Shown here piece by piece: positions 8,057 to 17,830 of a stretch of 64,000 nt of DNA. Under the pieces are notes generated by a model. It was not told where the DNA came from. It saw only the letters and a program-made list of their open reading frames with translations, and searched no databases. A program made the position numbers and the translations under genes. Position 1 is the stretch's first letter. Every line of letters starts with the position of its first letter. The DNA is from CANMIH01 sp049116335 (lineage in GTDB: Bacteria > Pseudomonadota > Alphaproteobacteria > Rhodobacterales > Rhodobacteraceae): the NCBI GenBank assembly GCA_049116335.1, contig JAGDYZ010000037.1:1-64000 (forward strand), read 5' to 3'.

Positions 8057-9046
8057 ATGCGTTATAGCCGATTGGCAGATCTGGTGAGGCTGGCCATGCA
8101 GATGCAGGGTCGCGCCGATGGTCTGTCCCTCGACGACATCGGTGATACCTTTGAAGTGTCGCGCAGGACAGCGGAGCGGATGCGCGATGCGATCCGCGAC
8201 GCCTTTCCACAAACCGAGGAGCTTGTTGAACCTGGAGGGCGGAAGCGATGGCGACTGCCGCCAGGTACAGCAGGCCGCCTTGCCGACCCGAATGTTGACG
8301 ATATGGCAGCCCTTCATCGCGGCGCCGAACTCGCGCGCCAGTCCGGCGACCTCGTCACGGCGGATCACCTAGATGCGCTCTCCGATCGTCTTCGTGCGCG
8401 CCTGCCGGGGCCGAAACGAGCGCGGCTTGAGCCCGACATAGCCGCGCTGCTGGAAGCAGATGGCGTCGCCCTTCGCCCGGGTCCACGCGAGCGCATTCCA
8501 GACGAAACGCTGAATGCGCTCCGCGAAGCGATCCTTGCTGGTGCTTGGATCACTGTCGATCATCGCGCACGTGCAACTGGGCTTTTGAGCCGCAACGCGC
8601 GCCTCGGCCCGCTTGCGATGCTACTCGGTGAGGGGCGCCAGTATCTTGTTGCGTTCAGCGACTACGCGCAGGATGTGCGCCTCTTTGCCTTGGCAGGCTT
8701 TGAGCGGATCGAGCTGGCGAACGATGTTTTTGAGCGGCCGGCCGATTTCAACCTTGGCGCCTGGATGGAGCGATCCTTTGGGATCTGGCAAGAACACGTG
8801 TACGACGTCGTTTGGCGCTTCACACCCGAAGCGGCACCCGACGCGCGCCTCTATTTGTTCCACCCCACACAGGTCATGATCGATGAGCCCGACGGGAGTT
8901 TGACGGTGTCATTCCGCGCAGGTGGGCTGCGCGAAATGTGCTGGCACCTGTTCAAGTGGGGCGACCAAGTCGAGATTTTGTCGCCACCTGAGTTGCGTGC
9001 CGCAATGGTCACGTTAGCTGGAGAGGCTAGCCGCCGACACCAGTGA
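8057..9046 (+). CDS. WYL-domain transcriptional regulator
   Basis: A 329-residue protein of the YafY/PafC/BrxR type. It has an N-terminal winged helix-turn-helix (about residues 1-60, with LDDIGDTFEVSRRTAERM) and a WYL domain in the middle (about 140-230), then a C-terminal extension typical of the family. WYL regulators bind a ligand, often a nucleic acid, and commonly repress phage-defence operons. I chose the ATG at 8057, preceded by GGAGGGG; the longer open frame from 7835 overlaps the AAA gene and has no family similarity. It probably senses the signal for the 3.3-18.9 kb cluster and may act at the shared element (5862-5881, 16135-16154) or the palindrome at 7922-7945. That assignment is inference. 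Confidence 0.85.
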   Translation: MRYSRLADLVRLAMQMQGRADGLSLDDIGDTFEVSRRTAERMRDAIRDAFPQTEELVEPGGRKRWRLPPGTAGRLADPNVDDMAALHRGAELARQSGDLVTADHLDALSDRLRARLPGPKRARLEPDIAALLEADGVALRPGPRERIPDETLNALREAILAGAWITVDHRARATGLLSRNARLGPLAMLLGEGRQYLVAFSDYAQDVRLFALAGFERIELANDVFERPADFNLGAWMERSFGIWQEHVYDVVWRFTPEAAPDARLYLFHPTQVMIDEPDGSLTVSFRAGGLREMCWHLFKWGDQVEILSPPELRAAMVTLAGEASRRHQ

Positions 9047-9100
9047 GACGCAGCGGCGAGAGGGCTTTCAGCCGCCCAACGGCACTCTGCAAAACGTCCC

Positions 9101-10030
9101 CTAACAATGGATCGCTACGTTTTCTAGGCTGAGCCCTCGCGAACCGGCCATGTGCGTATAGGTGACAAGAGGGCCCACGGTCCCTGCTGAATAATCAAGG
9201 CACAGCGCATTGGCGCTTTGAAGCGCTGGCTCACCTGACATCCAGTAATGCCCGAAGAAAACTGGCTTGTCTCCGACAGGATAAACGGTCTTAAGCAAAG
9301 TGTTCGGCAAGGGCGCATCTGGGAGCTGGTTTATATCGGGCACCGACATCGCAACCTGACGCCAAGTCTGGGCGTCGCCGTTCCACCATTTCAGCCTTAC
9401 ATCAAAGCGCTGTTTTCCATCTTTATCATTAAAAGAGTGTTCATCGGGGAGTCTATTCTCCGGCCCTTTGAGGATTCTTTCCGCAAGGTCGTACAGAGGT
9501 TGGCCTTTTCGGCCAGCTCGGATCAGCTGATCCTCAGACAGAATGCCATTTCCAGTCTGTCGCCTCAGATCATCGATAGCAGGCTGGATCCACGCCGCAT
9601 GGACAACGCGGAAGTCCTCAGTTTCGATGAACAGCGGCAACCCCTTCATCCAGTTCAGGACGCGCTTCGTGTGATCCGCACCCAAAGGGAACTCATTGAG
9701 GAAACTTTTATGCTGTTTATAGTTGTCATCGTCATGCTTCCGGAGCGGCTTATTCGTTTCAGGATCGACCGTATGGTAGTGAAGCGCGTTGAGCTCATGA
9801 TTTCCCATAATCGCCCTTGCACGATTGGAAGCAATCATCTCCTGCACGATCCGGATGACGGATTCGTTTTCGGGACCACGGTCAATATAGTCCCCTAAGA
9901 AAACAATATTGCGATCAGGGTCACGATGCGACCATTTCGTGCCTTGACAACGCCAGCCAAGGTTATGTAGCGCAACACGCAGCTTCTCGGCCTGGCCGTG
10001 GATGTCGGGAATTATGTCAGTGATGCTCAT
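9101..10030 (-). CDS. Calcineurin-like metallophosphoesterase (PrpE/ApaH/PP2A-like)
   Basis: A 309-residue metallophosphatase. The family motifs are all present: DIHG (residues 9-12), GDYIDRG (46-52), GNHE (76-79), and downstream His residues including GHYWMSG. Relatives hydrolyse diadenosine tetraphosphate or dephosphorylate proteins. It is the last gene of the minus-strand group AddB-like, AddA-like, phosphatase, following AddA by 82 nt, with an AAGGAG motif ahead of the ATG. The ORF converges with the WYL gene across a 54-nt gap. Together with the phosphatase/ADP-ribosylglycohydrolase gene across the divergent promoter, it suggests that signalling nucleotides or protein modifications are turned over in this cluster. 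The substrate cannot be read from sequence. Confidence 0.82.
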   Translation of the reverse strand: MSITDIIPDIHGQAEKLRVALHNLGWRCQGTKWSHRDPDRNIVFLGDYIDRGPENESVIRIVQEMIASNRARAIMGNHELNALHYHTVDPETNKPLRKHDDDNYKQHKSFLNEFPLGADHTKRVLNWMKGLPLFIETEDFRVVHAAWIQPAIDDLRRQTGNGILSEDQLIRAGRKGQPLYDLAERILKGPENRLPDEHSFNDKDGKQRFDVRLKWWNGDAQTWRQVAMSVPDINQLPDAPLPNTLLKTVYPVGDKPVFFGHYWMSGEPALQSANALCLDYSAGTVGPLVTYTHMAGSRGLSLENVAIHC

Positions 10031-10112
10031 GGCCCTGCACTCCTTATTTTTGTAAAGCGAACCACGGCGCAGGCTATGCCATCAGAGGCCTGCCGCCGTG
10101 GTGTTCCGCCGT

Positions 10113-13100
10113 TCATTCTGCTTTGCCGTCGACGAAGACTTCCAACTCGGCCCTGTCGATCCAGTGGATTGCCACGTCAGGTTTGATTGCCGCAACCTGA
10201 TCCGTGAGAACGCCTCGATACGCATCCAGCTGTGGAAAGTAACCTGCAAAGCTGCCCGCGCCACTCTTGTGGTCCAAGATCAGTCGTTTCCCGCCACCCG
10301 TCGCAATAAGGTCAATGATTCCGTTGAATTCCGCACCCGATGCTTCACGTCTTTGGATCGGCACCTCGCATTCAATCTGCGTATAGCCCTCAGCCGTCAG
10401 CCATTTCTTGAGCGCGTCCGCCTGTGCCTGCAACACGTCCAGCGTCGCCTCTTCAAAGCCCGTGGCCGCAGACAGACGCGGGCGCAGGTCCGGGCGCAGC
10501 AAGAGAACGCGCATCGCCTTGTGCAGAGCGGTGCCACGTTCGCTCGCCGTTGCCACAAGAGACACGGCCTGTGGCAGAACATCCAACGGCACGGTGCGCG
10601 TCTGAACCTCAGGCAGCGGATCCTGCACGATCAATGAGGGGCGGACACGCCACGCAGTGTGCTGAGTATCGAGCATGGGCCGCATGTCACCAAAAGCCAG
10701 TCTGTCTGAAACGTCTTCTATGCCAGAAGCGTCCAGCACGCCTGGCGCCTCAGCGCTGCACATCAAGGTGCGCGCCGGGAAACTGGCACCGCCAACCTTT
10801 AGGCTGCCGGCCTCCGGCTGCATGCCCGCCTCCAGCACCAGCATTTCGGCGTGGTTCGCGGGGCCATCACTTTCGCCGAGTTTCTTCAGGGCGAAATCCG
10901 GCCACTCCAAGATCTGCCGATCCCGGCCACGGGTCAGCGCCACATAAAGCAAGCGTCGCGCGTCAGCCTCTGACGCCACGCGGCGATCTGCGATGAAGGC
11001 GTCCTTCTTTTCCTTGATCGGCAGGTCAGGCGTCCAGATCAGAATCGCCCGTTCCAGGATGGCGCTTAGATCGCTGAAGTCTGTGAATTCCGCGCGCAAA
11101 GTACCCGGCTTTTCCCCAATCTTCTTGTCGAGACCAACAACAACGGTGATTGGCCATTCCCGCCCCTTAGAGGCATGCCAGGTGACAATCTCGACGCCCT
11201 GTCCGGCGCTCTGGCCAGGGTCAGGATGGCGGTCGAAATCGCGTTCCTCGCGACGCGCCTCCAGCCAGCCCAGAAAAACCTGCGTGCTCGCGCCATGGAA
11301 GCCAGCCGCGGCCTTGAAGTCCCGGTGGGCCGCGACGAATTCGCTGACCTCTGCGGAGAGCCGCATCAGGTCCGCATGGGCTTGCGCAGCCTCTGGCATG
11401 CGCGCTGCCCAAGCGAGGACACCCGCAGCGCTGAGCACCTGAGGGAGCAGAGTTTCCAGCGGCATAGCAGGTGCAGTCTCGGCCAGGGCCCGCAATCTCG
11501 CAAGCTCGGCACAGGTTTCCAATCCACCATCGGCAAGCAGGCTCATCGCCTGCTGAAGAGGCATGGATGATGGGCCGAGTGTCAGGAGCGCAAGGGCCGC
11601 GTGGCGATCCGTGGGATCCACCGCGAAGGCCAGCCCGTTGCGCGCCGCCATCACAGCAGGCGAGTCCAGCCAGCCTGTTGCGCTGATCCGGACCGGGACA
11701 CCTTGGCGCTTGAGCGCCGTCGCATAGCGCGTCGCCATCGAATGGGTCGGCGCCAGAATGGCTATGTCGCGCGGCTCGACAGGGCGGAATGTCGGCGCCT
11801 TGGGATTACTCTCCCGCTCTACCACTGGCCCAGCCTCTTCGAGGATATCGGCAATGCGCGCCGCCACATGTTCCTCGGGGCGCGATTTCTTCGATCGGCG
11901 CCCTTCCGGAATGCGCAGGATCTCCGCGAAGGTCTGGCCGGTTTCCGGCCGCTGCGGAACCAGAGGAACATAAGCCTCTCCGAACAGCCCCGCCGAAATC
12001 GCGTTCACCATCTGCATCAGCCGCGGATCAGAGCGCCAGTTGCCCGTGAGGGGCGAGGCCGCGTCCGGATTCTGTCGCTCAAGCGCCTCGCTCAAGCGGG
12101 GGTCGGCCCCCTGGAAACCCATGATCGACTGCTTGGTGTCTCCCACGATCAGCACGCGCTTGGCGGATTGCGCGATGCGCCAGAGAAGCGCGAACTGCAC
12201 CGGGTTCGTGTCCTGAAACTCGTCGATGATGACGCAATCGACTTCGGACAAAAGCGCATCGAGGATTTCCGGGCGCGTCCGCAGAAGGCGCTCGGCATCG
12301 CAGATCATATCCGCATAGTCGATGACACCCGCTTCGCGCTTCATTTCGGCGTATTTGGACATCACCTCCTGGGCGCCATGGATCAGCGCCATGAGATGCG
12401 CGCAAGCGTCCTCCAAAGGGCCGGGGTGGACGGCAATATCGGCGGCCGCTGCAATCAACTCACCAGACAGAGCATCATAGCCATCCGGCGTTGGCGCCCC
12501 TTTCTTCGATTGACGTAGCTCGCTCAGAGCCTTCCAGAGCCCCCAATCCCTGCGGAGCTCCCCAGGGCGCTGGGCACGCTTCATGTTGCGGAAGTCTTTT
12601 CCAAACGCCGTGCGGGCAGCTGCCGAGGTTGCATGGGCAGTTAGGTCGTTGGGGAATGCCGTAAGTAGGGCGTTGATCGCCGCAAGCAGTCGCACCTCCA
12701 AGGGCGCCCCGTCTGGCTCCACCCGGCCATAGAGAGCCCGCAGGCGCGCGACCGCAGCGTCCGCCAGTTGGGGGTCATTCCCGTTGTCGCCAAGGCCCCG
12801 GAGCAAATCGATCGTGGTCAGGATCCGGCCACGGAAACTGTCCTCCTGGCTCGCATTCGAGAAGAAGCTTGACCGGTACCCAAAACGTGGCAGGTCGGCT
12901 TTGACGGCGTCGAGCGCCTCCGCATGCGCCATGGCCTGACGGATCAGAAGATCCCGCTCCGCCTCAGCCAACGCACGCGGTTGCGGTGAGGCCCCAGCAG
13001 CGAACGCGTGTTCCGAGAGGATCCGCAAACCCAGCCCGTGGATGGTCGAGACATAGGCCTGTTCGACAGCCAGGGCTTCCTCAACCATACCCTCGGCCAA

Positions 13101-13277
13101 AAGGCTTGCACGGATACGGCCGCGCAACTCCGCGGCCGCCGCTTCGGTAAAGGTCACCGCCAGAATGCGATCTGGCGCGACAAGGGTGTCTTTCACCCAT
13201 TTGGTGAGGTCAGACTTGATCCGAAAGGTCTTACCCGAGCCCGCCCCGGCCGGAACGATGGTCAGCATCTCAGTCAT
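10113..13277 (-). CDS. AddA-like UvrD/RecB superfamily helicase-nuclease
   Basis: A 1054-residue protein of the RecB/AddA architecture: an SF1 ATP-dependent helicase followed by a PD-(D/E)XK nuclease. Seen: Walker A PAGAGSGKTF (residues 8-17), VTFTEAAAAELRGR, motif II IIDEFQDTN (about 350), VTWHASKGREWP, motif VI LLYVALTRGRDR, and a C-terminal nuclease core GIIDLIATGGGKRLILDHKSG then QLDAY (about 980-1010). The ATG at 13277 overlaps the AddB-like stop codon by 8 nt and follows GGAGG. AddAB complexes resect double-strand ends. This pair is shorter and more divergent than housekeeping AddAB as I know it, and it sits in an accessory cluster, so a defence role is likely. Confidence 0.85.
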   Translation of the reverse strand: MTEMLTIVPAGAGSGKTFRIKSDLTKWVKDTLVAPDRILAVTFTEAAAAELRGRIRASLLAEGMVEEALAVEQAYVSTIHGLGLRILSEHAFAAGASPQPRALAEAERDLLIRQAMAHAEALDAVKADLPRFGYRSSFFSNASQEDSFRGRILTTIDLLRGLGDNGNDPQLADAAVARLRALYGRVEPDGAPLEVRLLAAINALLTAFPNDLTAHATSAAARTAFGKDFRNMKRAQRPGELRRDWGLWKALSELRQSKKGAPTPDGYDALSGELIAAAADIAVHPGPLEDACAHLMALIHGAQEVMSKYAEMKREAGVIDYADMICDAERLLRTRPEILDALLSEVDCVIIDEFQDTNPVQFALLWRIAQSAKRVLIVGDTKQSIMGFQGADPRLSEALERQNPDAASPLTGNWRSDPRLMQMVNAISAGLFGEAYVPLVPQRPETGQTFAEILRIPEGRRSKKSRPEEHVAARIADILEEAGPVVERESNPKAPTFRPVEPRDIAILAPTHSMATRYATALKRQGVPVRISATGWLDSPAVMAARNGLAFAVDPTDRHAALALLTLGPSSMPLQQAMSLLADGGLETCAELARLRALAETAPAMPLETLLPQVLSAAGVLAWAARMPEAAQAHADLMRLSAEVSEFVAAHRDFKAAAGFHGASTQVFLGWLEARREERDFDRHPDPGQSAGQGVEIVTWHASKGREWPITVVVGLDKKIGEKPGTLRAEFTDFSDLSAILERAILIWTPDLPIKEKKDAFIADRRVASEADARRLLYVALTRGRDRQILEWPDFALKKLGESDGPANHAEMLVLEAGMQPEAGSLKVGGASFPARTLMCSAEAPGVLDASGIEDVSDRLAFGDMRPMLDTQHTAWRVRPSLIVQDPLPEVQTRTVPLDVLPQAVSLVATASERGTALHKAMRVLLLRPDLRPRLSAATGFEEATLDVLQAQADALKKWLTAEGYTQIECEVPIQRREASGAEFNGIIDLIATGGGKRLILDHKSGAGSFAGYFPQLDAYRGVLTDQVAAIKPDVAIHWIDRAELEVFVDGKAE

Positions 13278-15951
13278 CGATGTCCTCCATGCTGCCAGCC
13301 GTTTCCGTCCCAGGCATCATAAAACGCGAAACAAATGACAAGGCATCCAGAGCATAGGGCGCGAGGTTTGCCGTTTTCTCGAAGAATTTGCGGTCATCTT
13401 CGCTATTAAGGCGGATCGTCCCGGCCCCTACCTCGGCAAGCCGCGTGATCAGAAGATTCATGGCCTGCAGGGATATCTCTCCCTCCACGACAGTGACGAC
13501 GCCATCGGGTGGTTCCAGCCCTTCGAGCAGAACGCCCTGGTCGTTGATCAGGTGGTAGGCGACCCCGATCCTTGGGCTGCCTGCCAGGGCAGCCTCTAGG
13601 ACTTCGCCAGTTTGTTCGGGCCGTTTGAGCATTTCGCGGTAAAGGCCGAGCTGCAGATCCCAGCCTGCTTCAAGGCGTGCGCGGCGTTTGGGCGTGCCGC
13701 TTTTCTTGTGATCGACGACCAGCAGGCTGCCATCTTCCAGTTGAAGAAGGCAGTCCGCGCGTCCGCGCAGCAAAATGCCCAGTGCCTCGCCCTGAAGACC
13801 GATCTCATTGTCGATCACGCGGGCACCAAGGCCTTCAAGCGTATTGCGCCAGGCATGGGCCGCCGTTCGGACATCCCGAAGCAGCCCCTCACGTTCGACG
13901 GCCCAGATCGACCGCTGTAGGAACGGCGCATATTTCCGGATGGCCGAGGAGAGCAACTCCGGCACTGCGGCCTCGATCTGGTCATGATCTGGCAACGGCG
14001 CATCCTTGGGAAACAGAAACTCCAGCACATCATGCGCGATGGTGCCCGCAACCATGACGTTAAGCCCATCAGGGGCCCAAGTCACCGGTTCCGCGCCGAA
14101 CTCGGACAGGCTCCAGGCAAGCGGGCTGACCATGAGCGTTTCCAACCGGCTGGGCGACTGCGGGCGCATCCGCCCATCATCGGCAAGGCGGCGGCGGAGC
14201 AGATCGCGATCCAAGCGCAAGATGCCATCTTCCGGCACGGCGCTAGGTTGCGGATCTGTCGATGCCTCGACAACCCGATGGGCAAATGGCCAGCGCTCGC
14301 GCGGGAGAGCACGCAGATCGTGGATCAACGCCTCAGCATCCTCGGTCCCCTTTTCGCCATTCCCGACGGTGCGCGCCACAAGCGACAGGGCAGCCGCGGG
14401 AGCTTGACGGCTACCATTCGGCGCGAAGACGGGGCGCAAGAGGGTTAATGATTCCGAGGCGCAGAGGAACTGGCGGCGAAGCTTTTCGAGACGCCGCGCC
14501 AGGGCATCGCCGCGCGTTTCAACGTGAAGTCCGGTTTTTTCGCGAAGAAGCCGCAGCTCACCATCAAGAAATAGTGGCGATGCAGAAACTGCACGCGGCC
14601 AGCGATTGCCGCTCATGCCCATGGCAATAAGGTGTCGCGCCGGGCGCCACGGCATCGAACCTTCCGTGAACACGCTCACGCCCTCGACAAAAGCCTCCGA
14701 GGGGGAAGGCTTGGGCGTGGCGGGTGTTGCAACTCGGTAGAGCGCGTTCCAATCCAGAGAACGGCTCTGAGACAGCGCGGCCCGCATCATTCCCATCTTC
14801 GCGCGGAATGCAGCAACAGCCTCTCGCTGCTCGGCTGCATCACTCAAGAGCTGGGCAGCCTGTTCTAGGGCTTGCAGGATGCCTTGTGGTGTCTGAGCAA
14901 TATTGCTCCGCACCAGCTTGTAGAATCGCTGCGCACGCCCAGTCAGGGATCTAGCCGCATAGGGTTCGAACCGGCCAAGCATGACCTCGCGCGAGAGCTG
15001 CAGCCCCGTCTCGGACGACCAAGGCATCAAAGGCGATATGTAGAGACTGGCAAGCGCCATGGCCGGTGCGGGGGCCTGAAAACACAAGAGGAGCTGAAGG
15101 AGTGTTTCGCTTGCGCTGTCGCGGCGGTCGGGCTGCGTCGGCAAGCCCGAAAGCGGAACGCCAGCAGCATCGAAGGTGCGCCTCAGCTGTGCAAAATAGC
15201 CGACCTCGTCGGGCACCAGCAGACCGATCTCATTCGGCAAGACGCCTTGATCGATCAGGCGCTGCGCCCGCGCCGCTGCAAAATCGGCCTCCTCCGCCTC
15301 ATCACGGAGGGCGAAGAACGCCAAGCTGTCGTCGAGCGGCCCAGACGGGATGGACGCGCCCGTCAAACCCTGCTGCGCCCGCCACAAGCTTGTACCCTCG
15401 GCCGCTCCGGTTGCCAGCGGCGCGCGGCGCGCTGCCCATTCTTTCCGGAACGTTACATCGGCGAGTTGGTGATGATCCAGCAAATGCGCATGCAGTCGGC
15501 GCTCGATAGGGGTCGCGAAGCCGCATGGATCAGCTGCCACCAACGGAAGCGGCTCAAGCGCATCGCCAGATGCACAGGCCAGCACATGGGCATAAACTTG
15601 CAGATCCTCCGGCAGCCCACCTGGGGCATTACGCCAGAGGTCACAGAGCGCGGCGAGGTGTTTGTAAAGGCGGCTGTCGCGATCGAGCGACCCGAGGTCG
15701 ACCTCATCCGGGTTCAAGCCTTGGGTCGCCACCGCGAGGCTACGAAATGCCGCTAAAACCGCGGCAGCCGTTTCAATCGGCGCAACGGCCATGCTCGCGG
15801 ACCATGGGAACGCCCCATCTGTCAGCACTGAGTTCAGATCAACCGCCGGAGGGCGCGGCGCGAGATAGGTTTCCGCCAGAAGGTCAGGCGTTATGGCCCG
15901 AAACGCGCCCGTGCCGGAATGCACCGTCACCAGTGGCTCAAGACCATTCAT
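13270..15951 (-). CDS. AddB-like PD-(D/E)XK nuclease with inactive helicase fold
   Basis: An 893-residue partner of the AddA-like helicase. The C-terminal nuclease shows GILLRGRADCLLQLEDGSLLVVDHKKSG and LQLGLYREM (about residues 720-780). The long N-terminal part is consistent with the degenerate SF1 helicase fold of AddB and lacks a clear Walker A. The C-terminus has no cysteine cluster, so the 4Fe-4S site of canonical AddB appears to be missing. I chose the ATG at 15951, 5 nt after GAGGAGG; the frame opens with GTG at 15957, which overlaps the Shine-Dalgarno sequence. It is the first gene of this minus-strand operon and diverges from the gene at 16201 across a 249-nt region with the shared promoter element. 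Confidence 0.8.
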   Translation of the reverse strand: MNGLEPLVTVHSGTGAFRAITPDLLAETYLAPRPPAVDLNSVLTDGAFPWSASMAVAPIETAAAVLAAFRSLAVATQGLNPDEVDLGSLDRDSRLYKHLAALCDLWRNAPGGLPEDLQVYAHVLACASGDALEPLPLVAADPCGFATPIERRLHAHLLDHHQLADVTFRKEWAARRAPLATGAAEGTSLWRAQQGLTGASIPSGPLDDSLAFFALRDEAEEADFAAARAQRLIDQGVLPNEIGLLVPDEVGYFAQLRRTFDAAGVPLSGLPTQPDRRDSASETLLQLLLCFQAPAPAMALASLYISPLMPWSSETGLQLSREVMLGRFEPYAARSLTGRAQRFYKLVRSNIAQTPQGILQALEQAAQLLSDAAEQREAVAAFRAKMGMMRAALSQSRSLDWNALYRVATPATPKPSPSEAFVEGVSVFTEGSMPWRPARHLIAMGMSGNRWPRAVSASPLFLDGELRLLREKTGLHVETRGDALARRLEKLRRQFLCASESLTLLRPVFAPNGSRQAPAAALSLVARTVGNGEKGTEDAEALIHDLRALPRERWPFAHRVVEASTDPQPSAVPEDGILRLDRDLLRRRLADDGRMRPQSPSRLETLMVSPLAWSLSEFGAEPVTWAPDGLNVMVAGTIAHDVLEFLFPKDAPLPDHDQIEAAVPELLSSAIRKYAPFLQRSIWAVEREGLLRDVRTAAHAWRNTLEGLGARVIDNEIGLQGEALGILLRGRADCLLQLEDGSLLVVDHKKSGTPKRRARLEAGWDLQLGLYREMLKRPEQTGEVLEAALAGSPRIGVAYHLINDQGVLLEGLEPPDGVVTVVEGEISLQAMNLLITRLAEVGAGTIRLNSEDDRKFFEKTANLAPYALDALSFVSRFMMPGTETAGSMEDIDD

Positions 15952-16134
15952 CCGCACCTCCTCGCCGAGACTTGCATCGACCTACACCCGCTTTATTTCG
16001 CCACACTTAGGAATGGCGCATGCAGCCAAGGCGTCAGACTGTTCAGCGAATCGAAACGAGACGTAGTCCTTTAACCCCTGCTCAAACGTAATCTTTATGG
16101 AATAGGTACAAGTTACAACCCACCCCACAGAGCA

Positions 16135-16154
16135 ATACGTCCGAAACTGACGCA
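16135..16154 (+). promoter_or_regulatory. Shared promoter element, copy 2 (ATACGTCCGAAACTGACGCA)
   Basis: Second copy of the element at 5862-5881, differing at 3 of 20 positions. It is located 46 nt ahead of the phosphatase/ADP-ribosylglycohydrolase gene in the divergent AddB-like (-)/gene 16201 (+) intergenic region. A CTA..TCAA..CG pattern starts 9 nt downstream, as in copy 1, and CCACAG precedes both copies. Confidence 0.6.
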
Positions 16155-16200
16155 CCCATGGTCTAGTATCAAAACGAATCTAGACGAGAAGGAGACGCGA

Positions 16201-17769
16201 TTGGTTCGAACGAGCATCACCCACCCCCTGCGCATTGATGACCTGGCCCTTGGAAACGGGCGACTGGGCATCACGTTTTGTCCCGGTAAGAAAGGCAAGA
16301 GTGTCTTTGGTGCCGCGTGGGATCGAGACCTTGATCTCGACATGGACGCGATCAAAGGATGGGGTGCCAGCGCCGTCTTGAGCCTTATCGAAGACCACGA
16401 GTTCGAGATGCTTGGCGTCGCCAAACTCGGCGAAGCGGTCAAGGGGCGTGGCATCGAATGGGTGCACTTTCCGATCCGGGATCTTGATACCCCGACAGAT
16501 GAGGTCATGGTCACATGGGCTGCAATTTCGGCGCAGTTGAACGCCATATTGGAGCGCGGCGGCCGTGTCCTCGTCCACTGTCGCGGCGGCCGCGGCCGCG
16601 CCGGTACGATCGTTGCCTTGATGCTGATCGAACGCGGATGGTCCGCCCCTCAAGCGATCAGCGACGTGCGCGCCGTTCGCCCCGGTGCAATCGAGACCGA
16701 AGAGCAGGAACGCTGGCTTACCCACCGCGCCCAGCATTACGGACTACCGGGTATTCAGCTGCATGCCAGTCTTCTCGGTGGCGCCCTGGGCGACAGTTTA
16801 GGTGCCGAGATCGAGTTCCTTTCGCTCGATGCGATCCGGCGCAAATTTCCAGACGGGATTTCGGATCTCCCGCCGCATCAGGGCCTGCGGGGCGCAATCA
16901 CCGACGACACCCAGATGACGCTGTTTACCGCCGAGGGTCTCATCCGGGCCCATGTTCGCGGCTCGCTCAAGGGGATATGCCACTCACCCTCCGTGGTGCA
17001 CCATGCTCTTCTGCGCTGGTATCGGACCCAAGGCGGCAAGCCGCGCGTTGAAACGGACGACGTGGGCTTGATCTCCGATCGGCGGCTCTGGGCGCGCCGC
17101 GCGCCTGGATTGACCTGCCTGTCGTCCCTCTGTGACGCCCACAGCCTCGGAGCGCTGGCAAAAAATGACAGCAAGGGGTGCGGCACGATCATGCGCGTGG
17201 CCCCGGTGGCCCTGATGGTGCCGCGAGATCAGGTGCGATCCATTGCGATCGATACCTCTGCGCTGACGCATGGACATCCCACCGGCCAGTTGGCTGCTGC
17301 AGCCTGGGCCGAGATGCTTGCCGATGTTGCGACTGGGGCAAAGCTGGACGAAGCCGCCGCTGCAACGGCCGGGGAATACGAGCGACTCGAGAACGGCTCC
17401 GAAACCGCACGCGCTATCCACAAGGCGCTCGATGCCCCGCGGGATGGATCCCCCGAGACGGTCGAAAGCCTCGGAGGGGGTTGGACCGCCGAAGAAGCGC
17501 TGTCGATCGCGCTCTACGCCTGCCTTGCTGGAAAGACATTTGATGACGCGCTTCAGATCGCCGTCCTGCACAGCGGCGACAGCGACTCGACCGGCGCAAT
17601 TGCCGGCAACATGATGGGCCTGATTGATCCGCTAGCTGCTCTGAAACATCGCTGGGCTCCGATTATCGAGGGCGCCGACGCCATCACCCGTCTGGTGCGC
17701 GATTACCTACGGCTCGAACATGAGCATGACGGCGCGGAGCAGCTGGCTCGGGCCTACCCCGGGGCATGA
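16201..17769 (+). CDS. Dual-specificity phosphatase / ADP-ribosylglycohydrolase fusion
   Basis: A 522-residue two-domain protein. Residues about 1-180 form a cysteine phosphatase with the signature VHCRGGRGRAGT (C-x5-R, near residue 127) and a preceding candidate acid-loop Asp. Residues about 190-522 form a DraG-type ADP-ribosylglycohydrolase with GGALGDSLGAE, ITDDTQM (about 233), GCGTIMRVAP, LTHGHP and the metal motif SGDSDSTGA (about 459). It could dephosphorylate and de-ADP-ribosylate proteins, nucleic acids or small molecules. TTG at 16201 is the likely start because GGAG lies 6 nt upstream and the next Met is inside the domain. It leads a plus-strand operon with three small genes and may reverse a modification or protect the host from one. 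Confidence 0.85.
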   Translation: MVRTSITHPLRIDDLALGNGRLGITFCPGKKGKSVFGAAWDRDLDLDMDAIKGWGASAVLSLIEDHEFEMLGVAKLGEAVKGRGIEWVHFPIRDLDTPTDEVMVTWAAISAQLNAILERGGRVLVHCRGGRGRAGTIVALMLIERGWSAPQAISDVRAVRPGAIETEEQERWLTHRAQHYGLPGIQLHASLLGGALGDSLGAEIEFLSLDAIRRKFPDGISDLPPHQGLRGAITDDTQMTLFTAEGLIRAHVRGSLKGICHSPSVVHHALLRWYRTQGGKPRVETDDVGLISDRRLWARRAPGLTCLSSLCDAHSLGALAKNDSKGCGTIMRVAPVALMVPRDQVRSIAIDTSALTHGHPTGQLAAAAWAEMLADVATGAKLDEAAAATAGEYERLENGSETARAIHKALDAPRDGSPETVESLGGGWTAEEALSIALYACLAGKTFDDALQIAVLHSGDSDSTGAIAGNMMGLIDPLAALKHRWAPIIEGADAITRLVRDYLRLEHEHDGAEQLARAYPGA

Positions 17770-17830
17770 GCGGCAAGCCATGCCCTCTGCACATGAATTT
17801 TTCAACTGATAGAGGAGTGATCCAACACGC

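Noticed and set aside
10113..15951. Housekeeping AddAB
   Set aside because: Shorter and divergent, lacking the AddB C-terminal cysteines, no trxA-type neighbours, and located in an accessory cluster with a shared promoter element.
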